Of a stretch of 64,000 nucleotides of DNA, positions 11,068 through 21,746 are shown one piece after another. This DNA is from Platerodrilus igneus (Eukaryota; Arthropoda; Insecta; Coleoptera; Lycidae). Within the stretch, counting starts at the first letter, position 1. The number at the start of each line of letters is the position of its first letter. The stretch spans positions 1-64,000 of the forward strand of contig JARFIW010001484.1 in assembly GCA_036346225.1 (NCBI GenBank). The letters run 5' to 3'. Below the pieces are notes generated by a model that saw only the letters and a program-made list of their open reading frames with translations, was not told the DNA's origin and searched no databases. The position numbers were made by a program, and so were the translations under genes.

Positions 11068-12312
11068 CTAATGATTCGTTCTCTCCATTCGTTGCCTTGG
11101 TATCTGACCATTATTCCCGTTTTGCCTAAAATCATTATTAAAGTTTCCATAGTTCCCCCTATTAAAATTTTTTCCGCGATCATAATTATAATTGTTCCTT
11201 CGATAATTATTCCGAGTCTCCGTATTCCTTATAAAATTCGTACGTCGATCCCTAACATTATTTTCAATTTCATAATCATTTTCCAAATCATCATATCTCT
11301 GCAAATAATCAATAAACGTATCTCTATCCACTATATTTTGCGTCGTTATGTATCGCTTTACTTCAGCGTTAAAATGACTTGCTAAATACCTTATAATAAT
11401 TTTATCTTCTAAAGGAGGATCCAATTGCTTCGCTACAGTAAATTTCTCAATCGCATATGATTCTCGCGTTATCCCTTTCGCCAAATCGTATCTTCCCATA
11501 ATTAAGTTACTTCGAATTCGATTTTGCTGATTGTCATACCAGAATTGACGTAAAAATTTGCTTTCAAACTGTTCAAACGTTTCTATTTCACTCTTAACTA
11601 AATTGTACCATCTTTCAGCATTCCCTCTTAATAATGCCCTAATTAAATTTAATTTCAATAATTCATCTGTAGATCCCTGTATCAACATTTTAAAATTTTT
11701 CAGAAATATCTTGGGATTTAATTTTCCGTCCCCGTAAAATTTCGTAAACTGTTCAATTGAAAGATTCGTTTGAATTAACCTATTTGATTCTCTATTAAAA
11801 TTTATTGGATTACCTTTTAAATTATTTATTTCTTGATTTATTGTTCTGAATTCCGTTTCGCAATTTTCTTCCATTTCTCCTAATTTAATATTTAAATTCG
11901 TGATTTTATTGTTGGACTCGCTTTCGTACTCTTCTCGTTTCGTTTTGATTAAAGAAATATGATCCCATAAACCGCCTATTTCCTCAGAAACTCTCCCAAT
12001 TTTTACATTCATTTGTGCTTTAATCTCCGCGATAGTGTGGTTCGTCTCTTGCAAACCATTACTAAGAATCTTAATTTCACTCTCCAATTTCTTGCTGTAT
12101 TCCTCCATTTTTGTTTTAACTGTATTTATGGCTTGTTCACTCTTATCCATTTTATCATTTAATGCCATTAAGATATCCAACATTTTGGTTTCTTGTGAAG
12201 TTCGCCTTTCTTCACTGGAACTGGATTCCTGAATTATCACGCTCTCCTGGGATCCTATCTCCACTCCTTGTTGCCTTAAAGCTTCCCGTGTTTCCCGTAT
12301 TCTCTTGTCCAT
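11068..12312 (-). CDS. gag: Ty3/gypsy Gag polyprotein
   Basis: An intact 414-residue ORF starting at ATG. Residues 1-170 are highly charged with heptad-like spacing and are probably coiled coil. The central part, about 190-340, carries a retrotransposon-gag capsid signature: FLKNFKMLIQ, then NLIRALLRGNAERWYN, then FLRQFW. The C-terminal 60 residues are rich in Asn, Arg and Gly (repeated RNNYN and RGN motifs), a basic RNA-binding tail in place of a CCHC zinc knuckle, which I do not see. It assembles the particle that packages the element's RNA. It lies upstream of the pol ORF on the same strand. The N-terminus is shared with the gag fragment at 5402-5677, so the two elements belong to related families. 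Being open over its whole length, it is one of the better-preserved ORFs in the window. Confidence 0.88.
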   Translation of the reverse strand: MDKRIRETREALRQQGVEIGSQESVIIQESSSSEERRTSQETKMLDILMALNDKMDKSEQAINTVKTKMEEYSKKLESEIKILSNGLQETNHTIAEIKAQMNVKIGRVSEEIGGLWDHISLIKTKREEYESESNNKITNLNIKLGEMEENCETEFRTINQEINNLKGNPINFNRESNRLIQTNLSIEQFTKFYGDGKLNPKIFLKNFKMLIQGSTDELLKLNLIRALLRGNAERWYNLVKSEIETFEQFESKFLRQFWYDNQQNRIRSNLIMGRYDLAKGITRESYAIEKFTVAKQLDPPLEDKIIIRYLASHFNAEVKRYITTQNIVDRDTFIDYLQRYDDLENDYEIENNVRDRRTNFIRNTETRNNYRRNNYNYDRGKNFNRGNYGNFNNDFRQNGNNGQIPRQRMERTNH

Positions 12313-12552
12313 TATTATATTTTTACTCTAAACTTTTAAATACTAAATAAATCTACCTAACTTTAAATACTGTACAAATTTCTCTATTTTTCCTTTAATT
12401 GAAACTTTTCAAATCCTCGGTTTAGTTTAATTAATTTATCTGAAATCTCGCAATCGTATTTTAAAATTTATTTTAATTTAATTCGCGCCTCCTAATCTCA
12501 GGTAATTTTATTGTGGTTTAATTCATGCCCCTACTTGGGTAGCCATATTTAT

Positions 12553-13634
12553 TTGCTATGAATACCTCTCTAAATTATCGTGCACCTACTTTGGGCGACC
12601 CTTATTTATTTTGCTATGATATTAAATACTCATCATGCCCTTACTTTGGGTTGCATTATTTATTTGCTATACTATTTACGTAATTTTCTCGCCCCTTACT
12701 TCGGGTTGTTATTTTTATTACTATGAACCGAAATTCTTGATCCCCTTCGTTGTGCGCTTTATTAATTTTCTACGTACTCTAAATTATTGGACCACCATTT
12801 TAATATTCACTATTAAGTGTAATTATCTCCTCCTCCAGCTGTTTTCTTAATATTGCTATCAACTGGACTTTATCTTTAAACAACTCTATCTACCAATGGC
12901 AAAATTCGATACGTTACCGCCTTGCGGGTTATCACTTTCCTATTCAACTTGTGGCTCCGCCTTTGTACTATTTAAATCTTATGACCTCGGCTAGCATTTA
13001 TTTGCAATTATAAAATTCAGTAAATTTAGATTTTATATAATGAAACCAATATGTTATGTACAGCTTTTGAAATTATTTATAATACATTTCTTATAAATTT
13101 CATTTACTAACAACCATCTAGTATGTACTCAAAAACCCAAAGTCACCAAAGAAAATTTATTATTTTTACCAACAAGGTGTAGAATATTCTAAACCTGTTT
13201 TCATGTAACTCATTCAATACGTATGCAACTTCTTTTGTTGACTTCTTCACAAGCATATCATATTTAGCAAATTCAATATTAAAATAAAATAAAAATTCAT
13301 ATAGAAAAACAAATGTCTTATAACTAAAAATCTGACCTGGTTTTATCTTTTTCACATCGACGCTTCCAATAAAAATGATCTTCCCCAATTCTGGATTCCA
13401 TTCAAATTATTACACTATGGACCACCACCATTAAATTATATGCCCCAATTTATTTCAATTCTTCAAACTTAGATTTTTATCATTCTTGCCCCAGACCTAA
13501 AATTGTAGTTTGTTTTACCCCTGTACTTCAAGATTGTATTATTCTTCTTTTCACCTTGACATTTAAATTGTATTACTGTATTTTTTCTTAACATCAGAAT
13601 CCTAGTCTATTTCCCTCAGACCTCGAAACCGTTT
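12553..13634 (-). repeat. LTR-like direct repeat, upstream copy
   Basis: Partner of 7278-8360. On the gag side the approximately 50-bp repeat series has one further unit (CATGCCCCTACTTGGGTAGC near 12524) that the other copy lacks because it is cut by the (TA)n tract. Confidence 0.85.
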
Positions 13635-13639
13635 GTAAC

Positions 13640-13764
13640 AATTTTATTGTTAGTTAATAAATCCCTTCATCAAAGTGCGAGGATAATAAGACACTTTTAA
13701 TAATTTTATTTTTTGGTTAATAAATCCTTCCATCAAAGAGCGAGAATAATAAAACACTTTTATT
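13640..13764. repeat. Two-copy tandem repeat, 62-bp unit
   Basis: Units start at 13640 and 13702. Both contain AATTTTATT, GTTAATAAATCC, CATCAAAG and ACACTTTTA in the same order. It lies directly beyond the end of the LTR-like repeat. Confidence 0.85.
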
Positions 13765-14740
13765 AAAACAATGTTAAATACATTTAACAAGTAAAGTAAT
13801 ACGTTAAAGCAGCATCTTTATTTGTTATTCTATTTGTGGTTGGATATCTGTGTCTTCTACAGCCATTCGCAGGCGCGTTTAGGTTTGACAACATCCTCCT
13901 TGGACCCTCCGGTCGCCCGAGCGAGTTTGATAATCACTCGGCCATACGTGGAAGAAGAGACAAGATATATGAAGAAACGCAGGCCGGTAATTTGCGTATC
14001 AATTTTGATGAGTGAGGACACATTCTTGAATAGCGCGCGACGAGATATTAGGCGACGAGATATTAGGCGACGAGACACATTGCTACAATTAACCATGCAC
14101 TTTGAAATTAGAAAATTTAATCGATTTTAAGTAAACTACTTTGTTTTACGACGTGAACAATGCAACTTAGAGGATGGAAAGTTTAACCCATTTAAAGAAG
14201 ATCACTTTGTGATACAGCGTAAAGATGCTACTTTGTATTTAATTGTACACCTGGAACAACTTCATGTGGTAGAAGCTGTCTAGGATGAGCTGAGTTCATA
14301 CTGCATGCAGTAGACATCGCATGATGTAACAAGTACCTCATCTAGGCGGGAAAAGCAGTTTTGGTTCGTAGTTAGCTTTAAGTAATTTTTCGTATTTCAA
14401 ATTAGAAACACGCTAATTTGTTCTTATGTGTAAACGCACGAGTATGATATTTGTTTCAACTATTGCTGAGCTGGAATTTCCAGTGTCGAAATTAAAATTC
14501 ACTAATTTGATGTTTTAAGAAACAACACGTTGCTTCAGTATAAATTGTTAGTTACAACAACAGGTGTTATTGACGTCACTTATTTTTCTGTAGTATACTG
14601 CTGACAGATGTATCCTTGAAAGCAAATGCTTAGAACAGCGTTAGCACAACTTTTGTAAACAAGAATATTTTTGTGATCATTTTTATTGGAAACTAAACTA
14701 GTACTTTAAACTTAAAGAGGAAAACTTGAATAGTAACATT
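13765..14740. other. No gene; short 15-bp triplicate at 14038-14082
   Basis: I recognise no coding homology in this interval. The unit CGACGAGATATTAGG occurs twice exactly and once in altered form. A 102-codon ORF over this interval (13822-14130) has no family features. Confidence 0.5.
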
Positions 14741-14756
14741 TTTAATGTAATCGGCC

Positions 14757-15820
14757 TGAACAGCATCCGCCAGATATTTGGAATTGTATCCAGAAAGACG
14801 ACAACCGCATAAAACATACTTCAGAAAAATTGTAATGAATTTACTGAATTATGATGCTTTTGAACAGACTAGGGAACAATACGACTTAAACAATAGGGAA
14901 CGTGTTCTAAGCATTACTGAGGCAGTAACACGAAATCCATCCACATCCGTAAGATCTGTAAGCCGTGAACTTAATATTCCAAAATCAACTGTTCATAATA
15001 TTTTAAAAAGGAAAAGTTTCATTCTTATAAACCTACTATTGTCCAAGACCTCAAAGAGAAGATTTCGCCAGACGAATGCGTTTTTGTAATTGGTACATTC
15101 AAAATGCGAGGAAGAACCGCACTTTCCAGCATTGATAATATGGACAGACGAAACGCGGTTTACCAATTGCGGGTGTTCAATAAACATAACACGCATCACT
15201 GGAGCACTGAAAATCATCATCTGACGGCGCAACCCAAATTTCAAACGAGATATGGATTTAACGTTTGGTGTGGTATCTTAGGTAGTTAATTATGATATAA
15301 ATATTTTAGTAAATTAACCAATGTAATTAATACTTTTATAGGTAATAATTTGATTGGACCCTATTATTTTGTCAATAACCTCAATGGCGCCAGATATACG
15401 GAATTGTTAAGAGACCAAATAATTCCGGCTATTAGAGGACTTGTACCAAATGAAGATGATTTTCGAAAACTATGGTTTCAGCAAGATGGTTGTCCAGCTC
15501 ACAATTCCCGAGAAGTTAGCGCCCTTTTAGCTGAACATTTTGGCCAAAATATTATATGCAATAGTGGACCAATTATGTGGCCGGCAAGATCACCAGATCT
15601 TACACCACTTGATTTTTATTTATGGGGTTTTGCTAAAAATGAGGTATATGAGTTTGAACCGCCTCATAATATAAACGAACTGCAGGAAAGAGTCCGTGAC
15701 ATTCTTAACTCTATAAATAGGAGCACGTTAAGCAGATGTGTACGGAAAGTTTTAATTAATTGTCGAATGTGCCGTGATGCAAACGGACAGCATTTTCAGC
15801 ATCTACGGGAAGGAATTTAG
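14757..15820 (+). pseudogene. Tc1/mariner-type transposase (DD41D), frameshifted
   Basis: The N-terminal part has a helix-turn-helix DNA-binding region: RSVSRELNIPKSTVHNIL near 14960-15003. Two or more frameshifts near 15020-15160 break the middle; the first catalytic aspartate is visible in WTDET near 15129 in another frame. The C-terminal part (15350-15820) is intact and has WFQQDGCPAHNS with the second aspartate and PDLTPLDFYLWG with the third. I count 41 residues between the second and third aspartates, which fits the DD41D (Visitor-like) group rather than DD34D mariner or DD34E Tc1. The enzyme would cut and rejoin the element's ends at TA sites. An apparent 60-bp intron at 15282-15341 separates VWCGILG from NLIGPYYF. 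It is not functional. Confidence 0.82.
15282..15341 (+). other. Apparent short intron in the transposase
   Basis: The sequence starts GTAGTTAAT and ends TTTTATAG. Removing it restores the reading frame between two adjacent conserved transposase segments (WCGILG and NNLIGPYYF). The length of 60 bp is typical of insect introns. Confidence 0.7.
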
Positions 15821-16452
15821 ATGATAGTTTGCTGTTTCGGTCACATTTAATTTTGTTCTCTAAATTAGATAAGATAGGCTACAGTTTTATGTTAAGTTAA
15901 TTTTAAGATTTATATCCAATACTTTACGAGTTCTACTTAACAAAATGTATGTGGTACTACTACTACTACTACTGTTTGGAAAGTAGAAATCAAATTTTTG
16001 CCCTGTTGGGATTACCAAACGTTATAGAACATACAAATTTAGTTATTTTTAAAATTTAGGATAGTTTTGCATTTTTTTATAGACATGTGGCATATTTTTG
16101 AAAAGGTAATTTTAAGGCGCATAATATTCACTTAATATTCAAAATGGCGGCCATAAGAAAAACAAAAGTTGTGGGCGTTTCCTCGAAAACAAAAGACAGT
16201 CGAATGATTCTGTTTATGCTAAAATACTCCTTTTAGAAAAGTGTCATAATAATGTGCAAGTCTTGTGATGGTGCGACTAATGATTCATGTTTATTATCAA
16301 AAAACAAAATCCGCCATTTTTAGTTTTCTTCGAATATCTCCAAAACCAGACAACTTACACCAATTTTGTAAACGGATACAAAACTGGCCTGGATTCCTCC
16401 AAATCTTTCCCCATTTAACCCAATTTCTATCTCTTATAATAACTGAAATCAC

Positions 16453-16479
16453 AATGTAGAGACTCGAAATTTGGACACA

Positions 16480-16482
<3 letters not shown>
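16453..16482 (+). repeat. Right terminal repeat of the DD41D element
   Basis: Ends in GACACACTG immediately before TA, as Tc1/mariner elements do. The element abuts a (TA)n tract at 16483-16522, consistent with TA targeting. Confidence 0.6.

Positions 16483-16522
<40 letters not shown>
16483..16522. repeat. (TA)n microsatellite
   Basis: About 20 TA repeats directly next to the terminal repeat of the DD41D element. Confidence 0.95.
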
Positions 16523-16525
<3 letters not shown>

Positions 16526-16739
16526 AAAGATAAACTACTTTAAGATTTCCTTTGTGAATTAGAATATGATAAGGTCCATAATAGTTTAATTTATTTTTTC
16601 TACTTAAAAATTTGCGCAATATTTTTTTTAGATAATAGAAGTATGGCCCAAACGCTGGGTTGTCGTCCACATGTTCTAACTAAAAATCAATTGTTAAAAT
16701 TTTACCTCTTAGCACAATCTTTATGTTTTACTTTGGAAA

Positions 16740-17960
16740 TCATGATAGTACTAACAATAATTTCTGCGGCACTAAAGAACACTAACGAAGCTCATAGGCG
16801 CTTTCGTTTTTTAAAAATCCTGAAGTCAACCTTAACTGTTTTCTCGTTTTTTTCAGAAACCACAAAAGCCTTGATAAGTTTTGAAGCGTTAAAGAGCATT
16901 AACCAAGCACCATCTATGGGCAATTTCGATTTTTACAAAAATTTAGGAATGACGGTTTCGCTCTTTCCAGATATGATTTTGTTGGTTTTTCGGTAACCAT
17001 AAGAGCATTTACAATAATTTTTGCAACACTAAAGCGCACTAACAAAGCAGTATCTATAAACACTTTTGTTTTTAAATATCCAAAAATCGGTCGTTAAGTG
17101 GTTCTCCTCCGCGATTTTTAAAAATTCTAAAATTAACCGGTACGACTTTTCCGGCAACGACTTTTCTAGATTTTTCTCGAAAAAAACGGCAGCACTAACA
17201 ATACTCTTTGCCGCACTAAAGAGCACTAACTAAACACTACCTATAAGCACTTTTTTTCAAAAATCCGACAGACAGTCACTAAGTTCGCTCTCTCGGTGTT
17301 TATCCCGTTTTTTCCGGGATCTATAAAAGCCTTCATGATGAGGTATGAAGCATTATAAAGCATTAATCAAGCACTATCTATACGCAATTTAATTTTTTAA
17401 AAGATTTAAATATTGACCGTTACCCTTTTTCTCACAACGTTTTTAGTTGGTTCATTCCGAAACTTTGAGAGCACCAACATTAAATTTTGCGGCACTAAAG
17501 GGTACTAACGAAGCACTAGTCGTAAAAATTTTCGTTTTTTAAAAATTCGGAAGTCGACCGTTAAGTTGACTCTCCAATGTTTTCTTCAGAGACCATGAAA
17601 GCCTTAATGGTGAGCTTTGAAACATTAACGAGCATTAACCAAGCACTATCTATAGGCAGTTTCGTTTTTTAGAAATTTTAAAACTTATCCGTTACGCTTT
17701 TTCCCGTTACGATATTTCTTGTTTTTTTTCGGAAACCACGAAAGCACTAACAATACTTTTTACGGCAAAAGAGAGTACTAATATAGCACTGTCTTTAAAC
17801 AATTTCGGTTTTTAAAAATTCAAAAGTGAACCGTTAAGTTGAATTCCCTTCTCGGTTTTTCTCTTTTCTTTGGAAACTATGAGAGTACTAACGTTGAGTT
17901 TTGAAATACTAAAGAGTACTAACGAAGTACTATTAATAAGCAAGTTTTTTTGTAATTTTA
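16740..17960. repeat. Diverged tandem array, about 140-bp period, nine units
   Basis: A recurring core of the form CACTAAAGAGCACTAACGAAG, CACTATCTATAGGCA and TTTCGTTTTTTAAAAATTC appears near 16770, 16885, 17027, 17213, 17350, 17493, 17620, 17766 and 17908. Spacing is mostly 115-146 bp with one gap of 186. Between cores lies a second segment like GTTTTCTCGTTTTTTTCAGAAACCAC. No ORF spans the array; the 16643-16996 ORF is incidental. The units are strongly diverged, so this is an old satellite-like array. Its core alternates between AAAGAGCACTAAC and AAAGAGCATTAACC forms, which suggests a higher-order unit. Confidence 0.78.
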
Positions 17961-18517
17961 CAAACGGAGGGAGGGGGGCAACTTTACGGGCCTATTAAAC
18001 GTGGTCTTTCCAGAAATTTCGAACTGTGTTGAATTTGGTTTTCGGAACTGTCTTTAATAGTGCAGACAATGTTATACAGTGGTTAACATTGCTTTATAAT
18101 TATATTTTGTTATATCTTGCAACAAATATCTTCGCACTGAATACATACAACAAAAATAAGAATATTTGTACTAACGTCAAGTTACAACTATTGTAGAAAA
18201 ATATCTACTTTGTTACATTTCTATGACTTGAACATTTTATACATGCCGGTAATTTTTTGCTCCCCGAATGAAAAACGCCCCGAAGCAGTGATTACTTCAC
18301 TTCTCGTTTAGATCTGTTTATGGCTACGAAACAAAGGAAGAATAAAATAGGTAGAACATAAGACGACATCTAGACGAGCTGAAAATTGAAAATTATACAT
18401 AGAAACTAAGAGGATAATTAAGAATTGCTTAAAATGGTTATGTGACAGGGTATTGATTTAGGAACTTAAGCATTTATCTAACAAAGCCTACTAGAAGGTA
18501 AAGTGGTGAAGAAAATC
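17961..18517. other. Unassigned AT-rich DNA
   Basis: No gene, RNA or repeat recognised between the tandem array and the hAT target duplication. Confidence 0.45.
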
Positions 18518-18525
18518 ATCCAAAA
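18518..18525. repeat. Left 8-bp target duplication of the large hAT element
   Basis: ATCCAAAA, identical to 28047-28054. Confidence 0.93.
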
Positions 18526-18600
18526 CAGTAGCGTACCCAGGGGAGAGGCAACAAGGGCAATTACCCCTCCCAGCTCAAAAAAATCAATAACAAACGAATG

Positions 18601-19932
18601 TACGAGGGCCATTTTTTTTCAACCTCCGATCGCTCCGCGCAGACGCTACGCGGATAGCAGAAAGCGGGCATGCGCTGTAGGCGACTGCGCAGCTCTTGCA
18701 CTACACACTCCGCTATTGTTGACATTTAGGCGTCAATCGGCGTTGTGCTACAGCCACGTAAACATGTCCGCTATTATTGATGCTCCCGCCAAGTGTGAAG
18801 TGCGAAATGTGATTCGTTTTCTACAGGCTGAAGGCCATAATGCTGCAGAAATCCATCGAAGAATGAGTCGTGTGTATGGGGAAAACTTCATGAGTGATGG
18901 TGTTGTGCGTGAATAGTGTCGAAAGTTTAAAGGTGGCCGTAGTAATGTGCATGCTGAAGGGGGCCAAGGGCGCAAATCTGTCGTTTCAGATGACCTGGTT
19001 CAACGTGTTGACAGAATGGTTAAAGAAAACAGCAGAGTCACCATTACTGCTTTGTCTACGGAATTTCCAGAAGTTTCAAGGTCTGTTTTGTACTTTACTG
19101 TTACTGAACGGTTAGGCTACAAAAAACTTTGTGCACGTTGGGTCCCAAAAATGCTGACGAACGGCCACAAAACTCGACGAATGGCGTCAGCGTTGGAGTT
19201 CCTTGAGCATTATCATGATGGAGACAACTTTTTAAAATCAATCGTGACTGGGGATAAAACCTGGATTCAATACGACAAACCGGAAACAAAACGACAATCA
19301 CAACAATGGATGCATTCAACTTCACCAAACAAATCAAAGAAATTCAAACAAACCTTCAACAACAGAAAGACCATGGCTACTGTGTTTTGGGACCAACAAG
19401 GTGTGTTGCTTGTGGAGTTTATGGAGCCCGGAACCACAATCACTGCAGCTGTTTATTGTGAAACTTTACGACGGTTCCGTAGAGCCATTCAGAATAAACG
19501 AAGAGGAAAGCTGACCGCTGGAGTTTTTTTTATTCACGACAATGCCCGTCCACACACTGCTGGAGCAACTCAACGGCTTCTGACCAATTTGGATGGGACA
19601 TTTTCGATCATCCGCCATACAGTCCTGACTTAGCACCAAGCGATTTTCATCTTTTTCCTGACCTGAAGACGTGGCTTGGTGGGAAGCGTTTTTAAACCAA
19701 TGAGGACCTTCAAACCAACGTCAAGGACTACTTGAATTTATTGGCGGCAACTTTCTTTGAACATGGTATTAAAAGGCTTGTCCACAGATATGACAAATGT
19801 CTTAATCTCTTCGGTAATTATGTCGAAAAGTAACCGTAAGTGTACCAATCTTTTGGTAATAAAATTATTGTTTTATATAAACTTGTCTTTTATTTATAGC
19901 CTATCGGAGGTTGAAAAAAAATAGCACTCGTA
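18601..19932 (+). mobile_element. mariner transposon with TA target duplications
   Basis: The inverted repeats of about 28 bp run from 18603 (CGAGGGCCATTTTTTTTCAA) to the mirror at 19903-19930 (ending GCACTCG); they differ at only a couple of positions. TA dinucleotides at 18601-18602 and 19931-19932 are the target duplication. The element is 1,328 bp, the usual size for mariner, and encodes one broken transposase. Confidence 0.95.
18764..19833 (+). pseudogene. mariner transposase with one nonsense codon, a frameshift and a late stop
   Basis: The start is taken at the ATG of MSAIIDAPAKCEVR, the usual mariner-like N-terminus before a helix-turn-helix (FLQAEGHNAAEIHRRM). At 18914-18916 a TAG replaces the expected tryptophan codon in the VREW motif, and the same frame continues. 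Catalytic residues of the DD34D triad are visible: the first aspartate in VTGDKTWI, the second in HDNARPH, and the third in SPDLAPSDFHLFP, which is reached only after a one-base frameshift near 19580-19610. A further stop interrupts GGKRF near 19694. The protein ends NYVEK just before the right terminal repeat. It would have bound the repeats and moved the element; this copy is dead, though only lightly damaged. Confidence 0.92.
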
Positions 19933-20679
19933 TTTATAATAATTTGAAAAATAAAATCTGTTATAAATCAAAACTATAAGTACGTGAGATGGGGCCAATT
20001 TACCACGTTAGCGATTTACAACTGCTTCCTAGCAAATGCATGAAGCGACCGAGACGAAACAGAGGGACCCTAATACACCCATTACGACTATATGGGAGTG
20101 CACAGGCAATCCTCAAGAGGCGAGCAGCGAGCTACAATTGAGCTACTAGAATCTTTCTTATCAATCGATTCACACGATTCAATTTATCGATACGTTACTT
20201 TGAACGAGACGAATGAAAAAGTAAACTGAAACCGTTTCTTGTTTATTTCAGCCACGCTTTTTCTATACTAATAAAAAGAATCTTTATTTTGCATGTGTAA
20301 GATAAAGATGCGACAGGAATTGTTGTCTGATATAAATTATCAAACAATAAGAGAATGTTCCTGATGAGTATCAAGTACCGCTATTATGTAATATTTCAAT
20401 GATTTGCTTTGTTAGGGCTTTTGTTTGGCAACGGCAACGGATAATATTGGAAAAGAAATTAACCGTTTTGCACTTGCTGCGATATTATGTTTTACTTAGA
20501 AATTTCTCAACCTGTTCAACTCAACAGTTGTGCACTTTGAAGGTCGGGTAGCTTGAATCAAATTGTCTGGCAAAAATTATCCGAAAGTTACCATGCTTAC
20601 AGCCTACTTCCTGGTTCTAGACGCGTCAATTTCGCATTCCGTTTTTCAAAGTTTACGGCGCGGCACGTACGTTTCACAT
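19933..20679. other. Leader region of the large hAT element
   Basis: DNA of the hAT element between the mariner and the LINE insertions. No ORF of note; upstream untranslated sequence by position. Confidence 0.6.
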
Positions 20680-20689
20680 ACGTTGTTAT
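20680..20689. repeat. 10-bp target duplication of the LINE (left)
   Basis: ACGTTGTTAT, identical to 24993-25002. Confidence 0.92.
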
Positions 20690-21740
20690 CATCATCATCA
20701 TCATTGGGTCTTCAGTCCTGAAACTGGTTAGACGCGTACCATCATTGTTTACTATTCTGAACTAACCTACAGATTTCCCCGAAATTTGCACAGTCTGCAT
20801 CTATCACTAACTGATCTAGGTCTATATCCGCCTCTTTTTTCCTATCTCTGCTTGTAATATATCCCATACTATTCCCCAAAAATGCAATAGAACGTATTAT
20901 GCCCTTCTATTTTTCATATTTTTTCCCAAAGATATCCTTGTTCCCTTACTGTTTCTATAACCTATTTGTTATTACCTTTGTCTGTCCATCCTCAAACATC
21001 TGAAGCACGGCATTTCAAAGGCCGCTACTGTTCTTCTGTCTGCTTTTCAGACTGCTCGTATTTCGTAGGCATATTGTCTGTGCTGTGCTCCACACATACG
21101 CTTTCAACAACTTTTTGTTCTATGTTTGTTGTCTTTCATCATAGGCGCCGTTCTTTCTTGTTAGATGTAGTTCGGTCATCTTCTATTGTTTTACAATTAT
21201 ATATCCTATTTCTCCGACATTCAGTGGTTGCGAAGGGGGGTAAGCATCCTGTGGCTGTCAAGTTCCCCCAGAACTTGAACATTTACTGATTTAATATATT
21301 TTCCAATATGTCTTTTCGCACAGTCAACATTAGTTGCAGATATTTCACAACAAACAACTAGTTCTTTATAATAATCATCAGATTTGTTTGCGCTTATTTT
21401 TTCGTCATTGGGTTTCCCGTCTCAAAACTGGGTGGACATGTACCTGCACTTATTTCTTTTCTAAACTAACCTACATAGTTCCCTGAAATTCTCACACAGC
21501 AATACAGCTCGGTTCCCCTTATATTGTTTTCTAATATTATGCCCTATTTCACAGAGATTTATTGAAAGGGATTAAGCAACCTGTGGCTGCCAAGATCCCC
21601 CAACACTTAGACATTTGCCGAAATAATAGCTTTCCAGTAAATGCTTTCACGCAATTACCATTATTCGAGAATACTACCCCTCCAATGCTTGTAGTTGCTT
21701 ATAATAAATATCATGTTTAAGTACAGCTACTTTCTTCGTC
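20690..21740 (-). repeat. Composite LINE 3' end made of three related tail segments
   Basis: Three segments begin with the same motif: CAGTCCTGAAACTGGTTAGA near 20714, CGTCTCAAAACTGGGTGGAC near 21418 and ATCTTGAGACTGGTTGGATG near 21751. The first continues into a decayed copy of the ORF C-terminus (20770-21180 aligns with 21790-22220). The LINE thus carries older versions of its own 3' end downstream of its coding end. Confidence 0.72.
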
Positions 21741-21746
21741 ATTAAT

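Larger units (their letters stand above)
7278..13634 (-). mobile_element. Ty3/gypsy-type LTR retrotransposon, pol truncated
   Basis: Direct repeats of about 1,083 bp (7278-8360 and 12553-13634) flank a minus-strand gag (11068-12312) and a protease-RT ORF (9524-10978). The order on the minus strand is repeat, gag, protease, RT, repeat. RNase H and integrase are not found; pol similarity stops just after the RT. The 1.1 kb between the RT end and the low-coordinate repeat holds no recognisable coding sequence. No purine tract is evident before the low repeat, so the exact LTR ends are uncertain. Confidence 0.75.
14741..16482 (+). mobile_element. 5'-truncated Tc1/mariner-superfamily element (DD41D type)
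   Basis: Contains a broken transposase (14757-15820) and ends at 16482 with a sequence typical of a Tc1/mariner terminal repeat (CTCGAAATTTGGACACACTG) followed by TA. No matching inverted repeat was found upstream, and the transposase lacks its first residues, so the left end is missing. Confidence 0.75.

Noticed and set aside
10008..11385. Plus-strand ORFs of up to 171 codons
   Set aside because: They lie antisense to the gypsy gag-pol ORFs and have biased hydrophobic composition with no domain.
13822..14130. 102-codon ORF with arginine-rich repeats
   Set aside because: The repeats come from the 15-bp tandem unit, and the opposite strand is equally open; no family recognised.
16265..16996. 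ORFs of 64 and 117 codons
   Set aside because: The first lies in the 3' untranslated part of the DD41D element and the second in the tandem array; neither has domain content.
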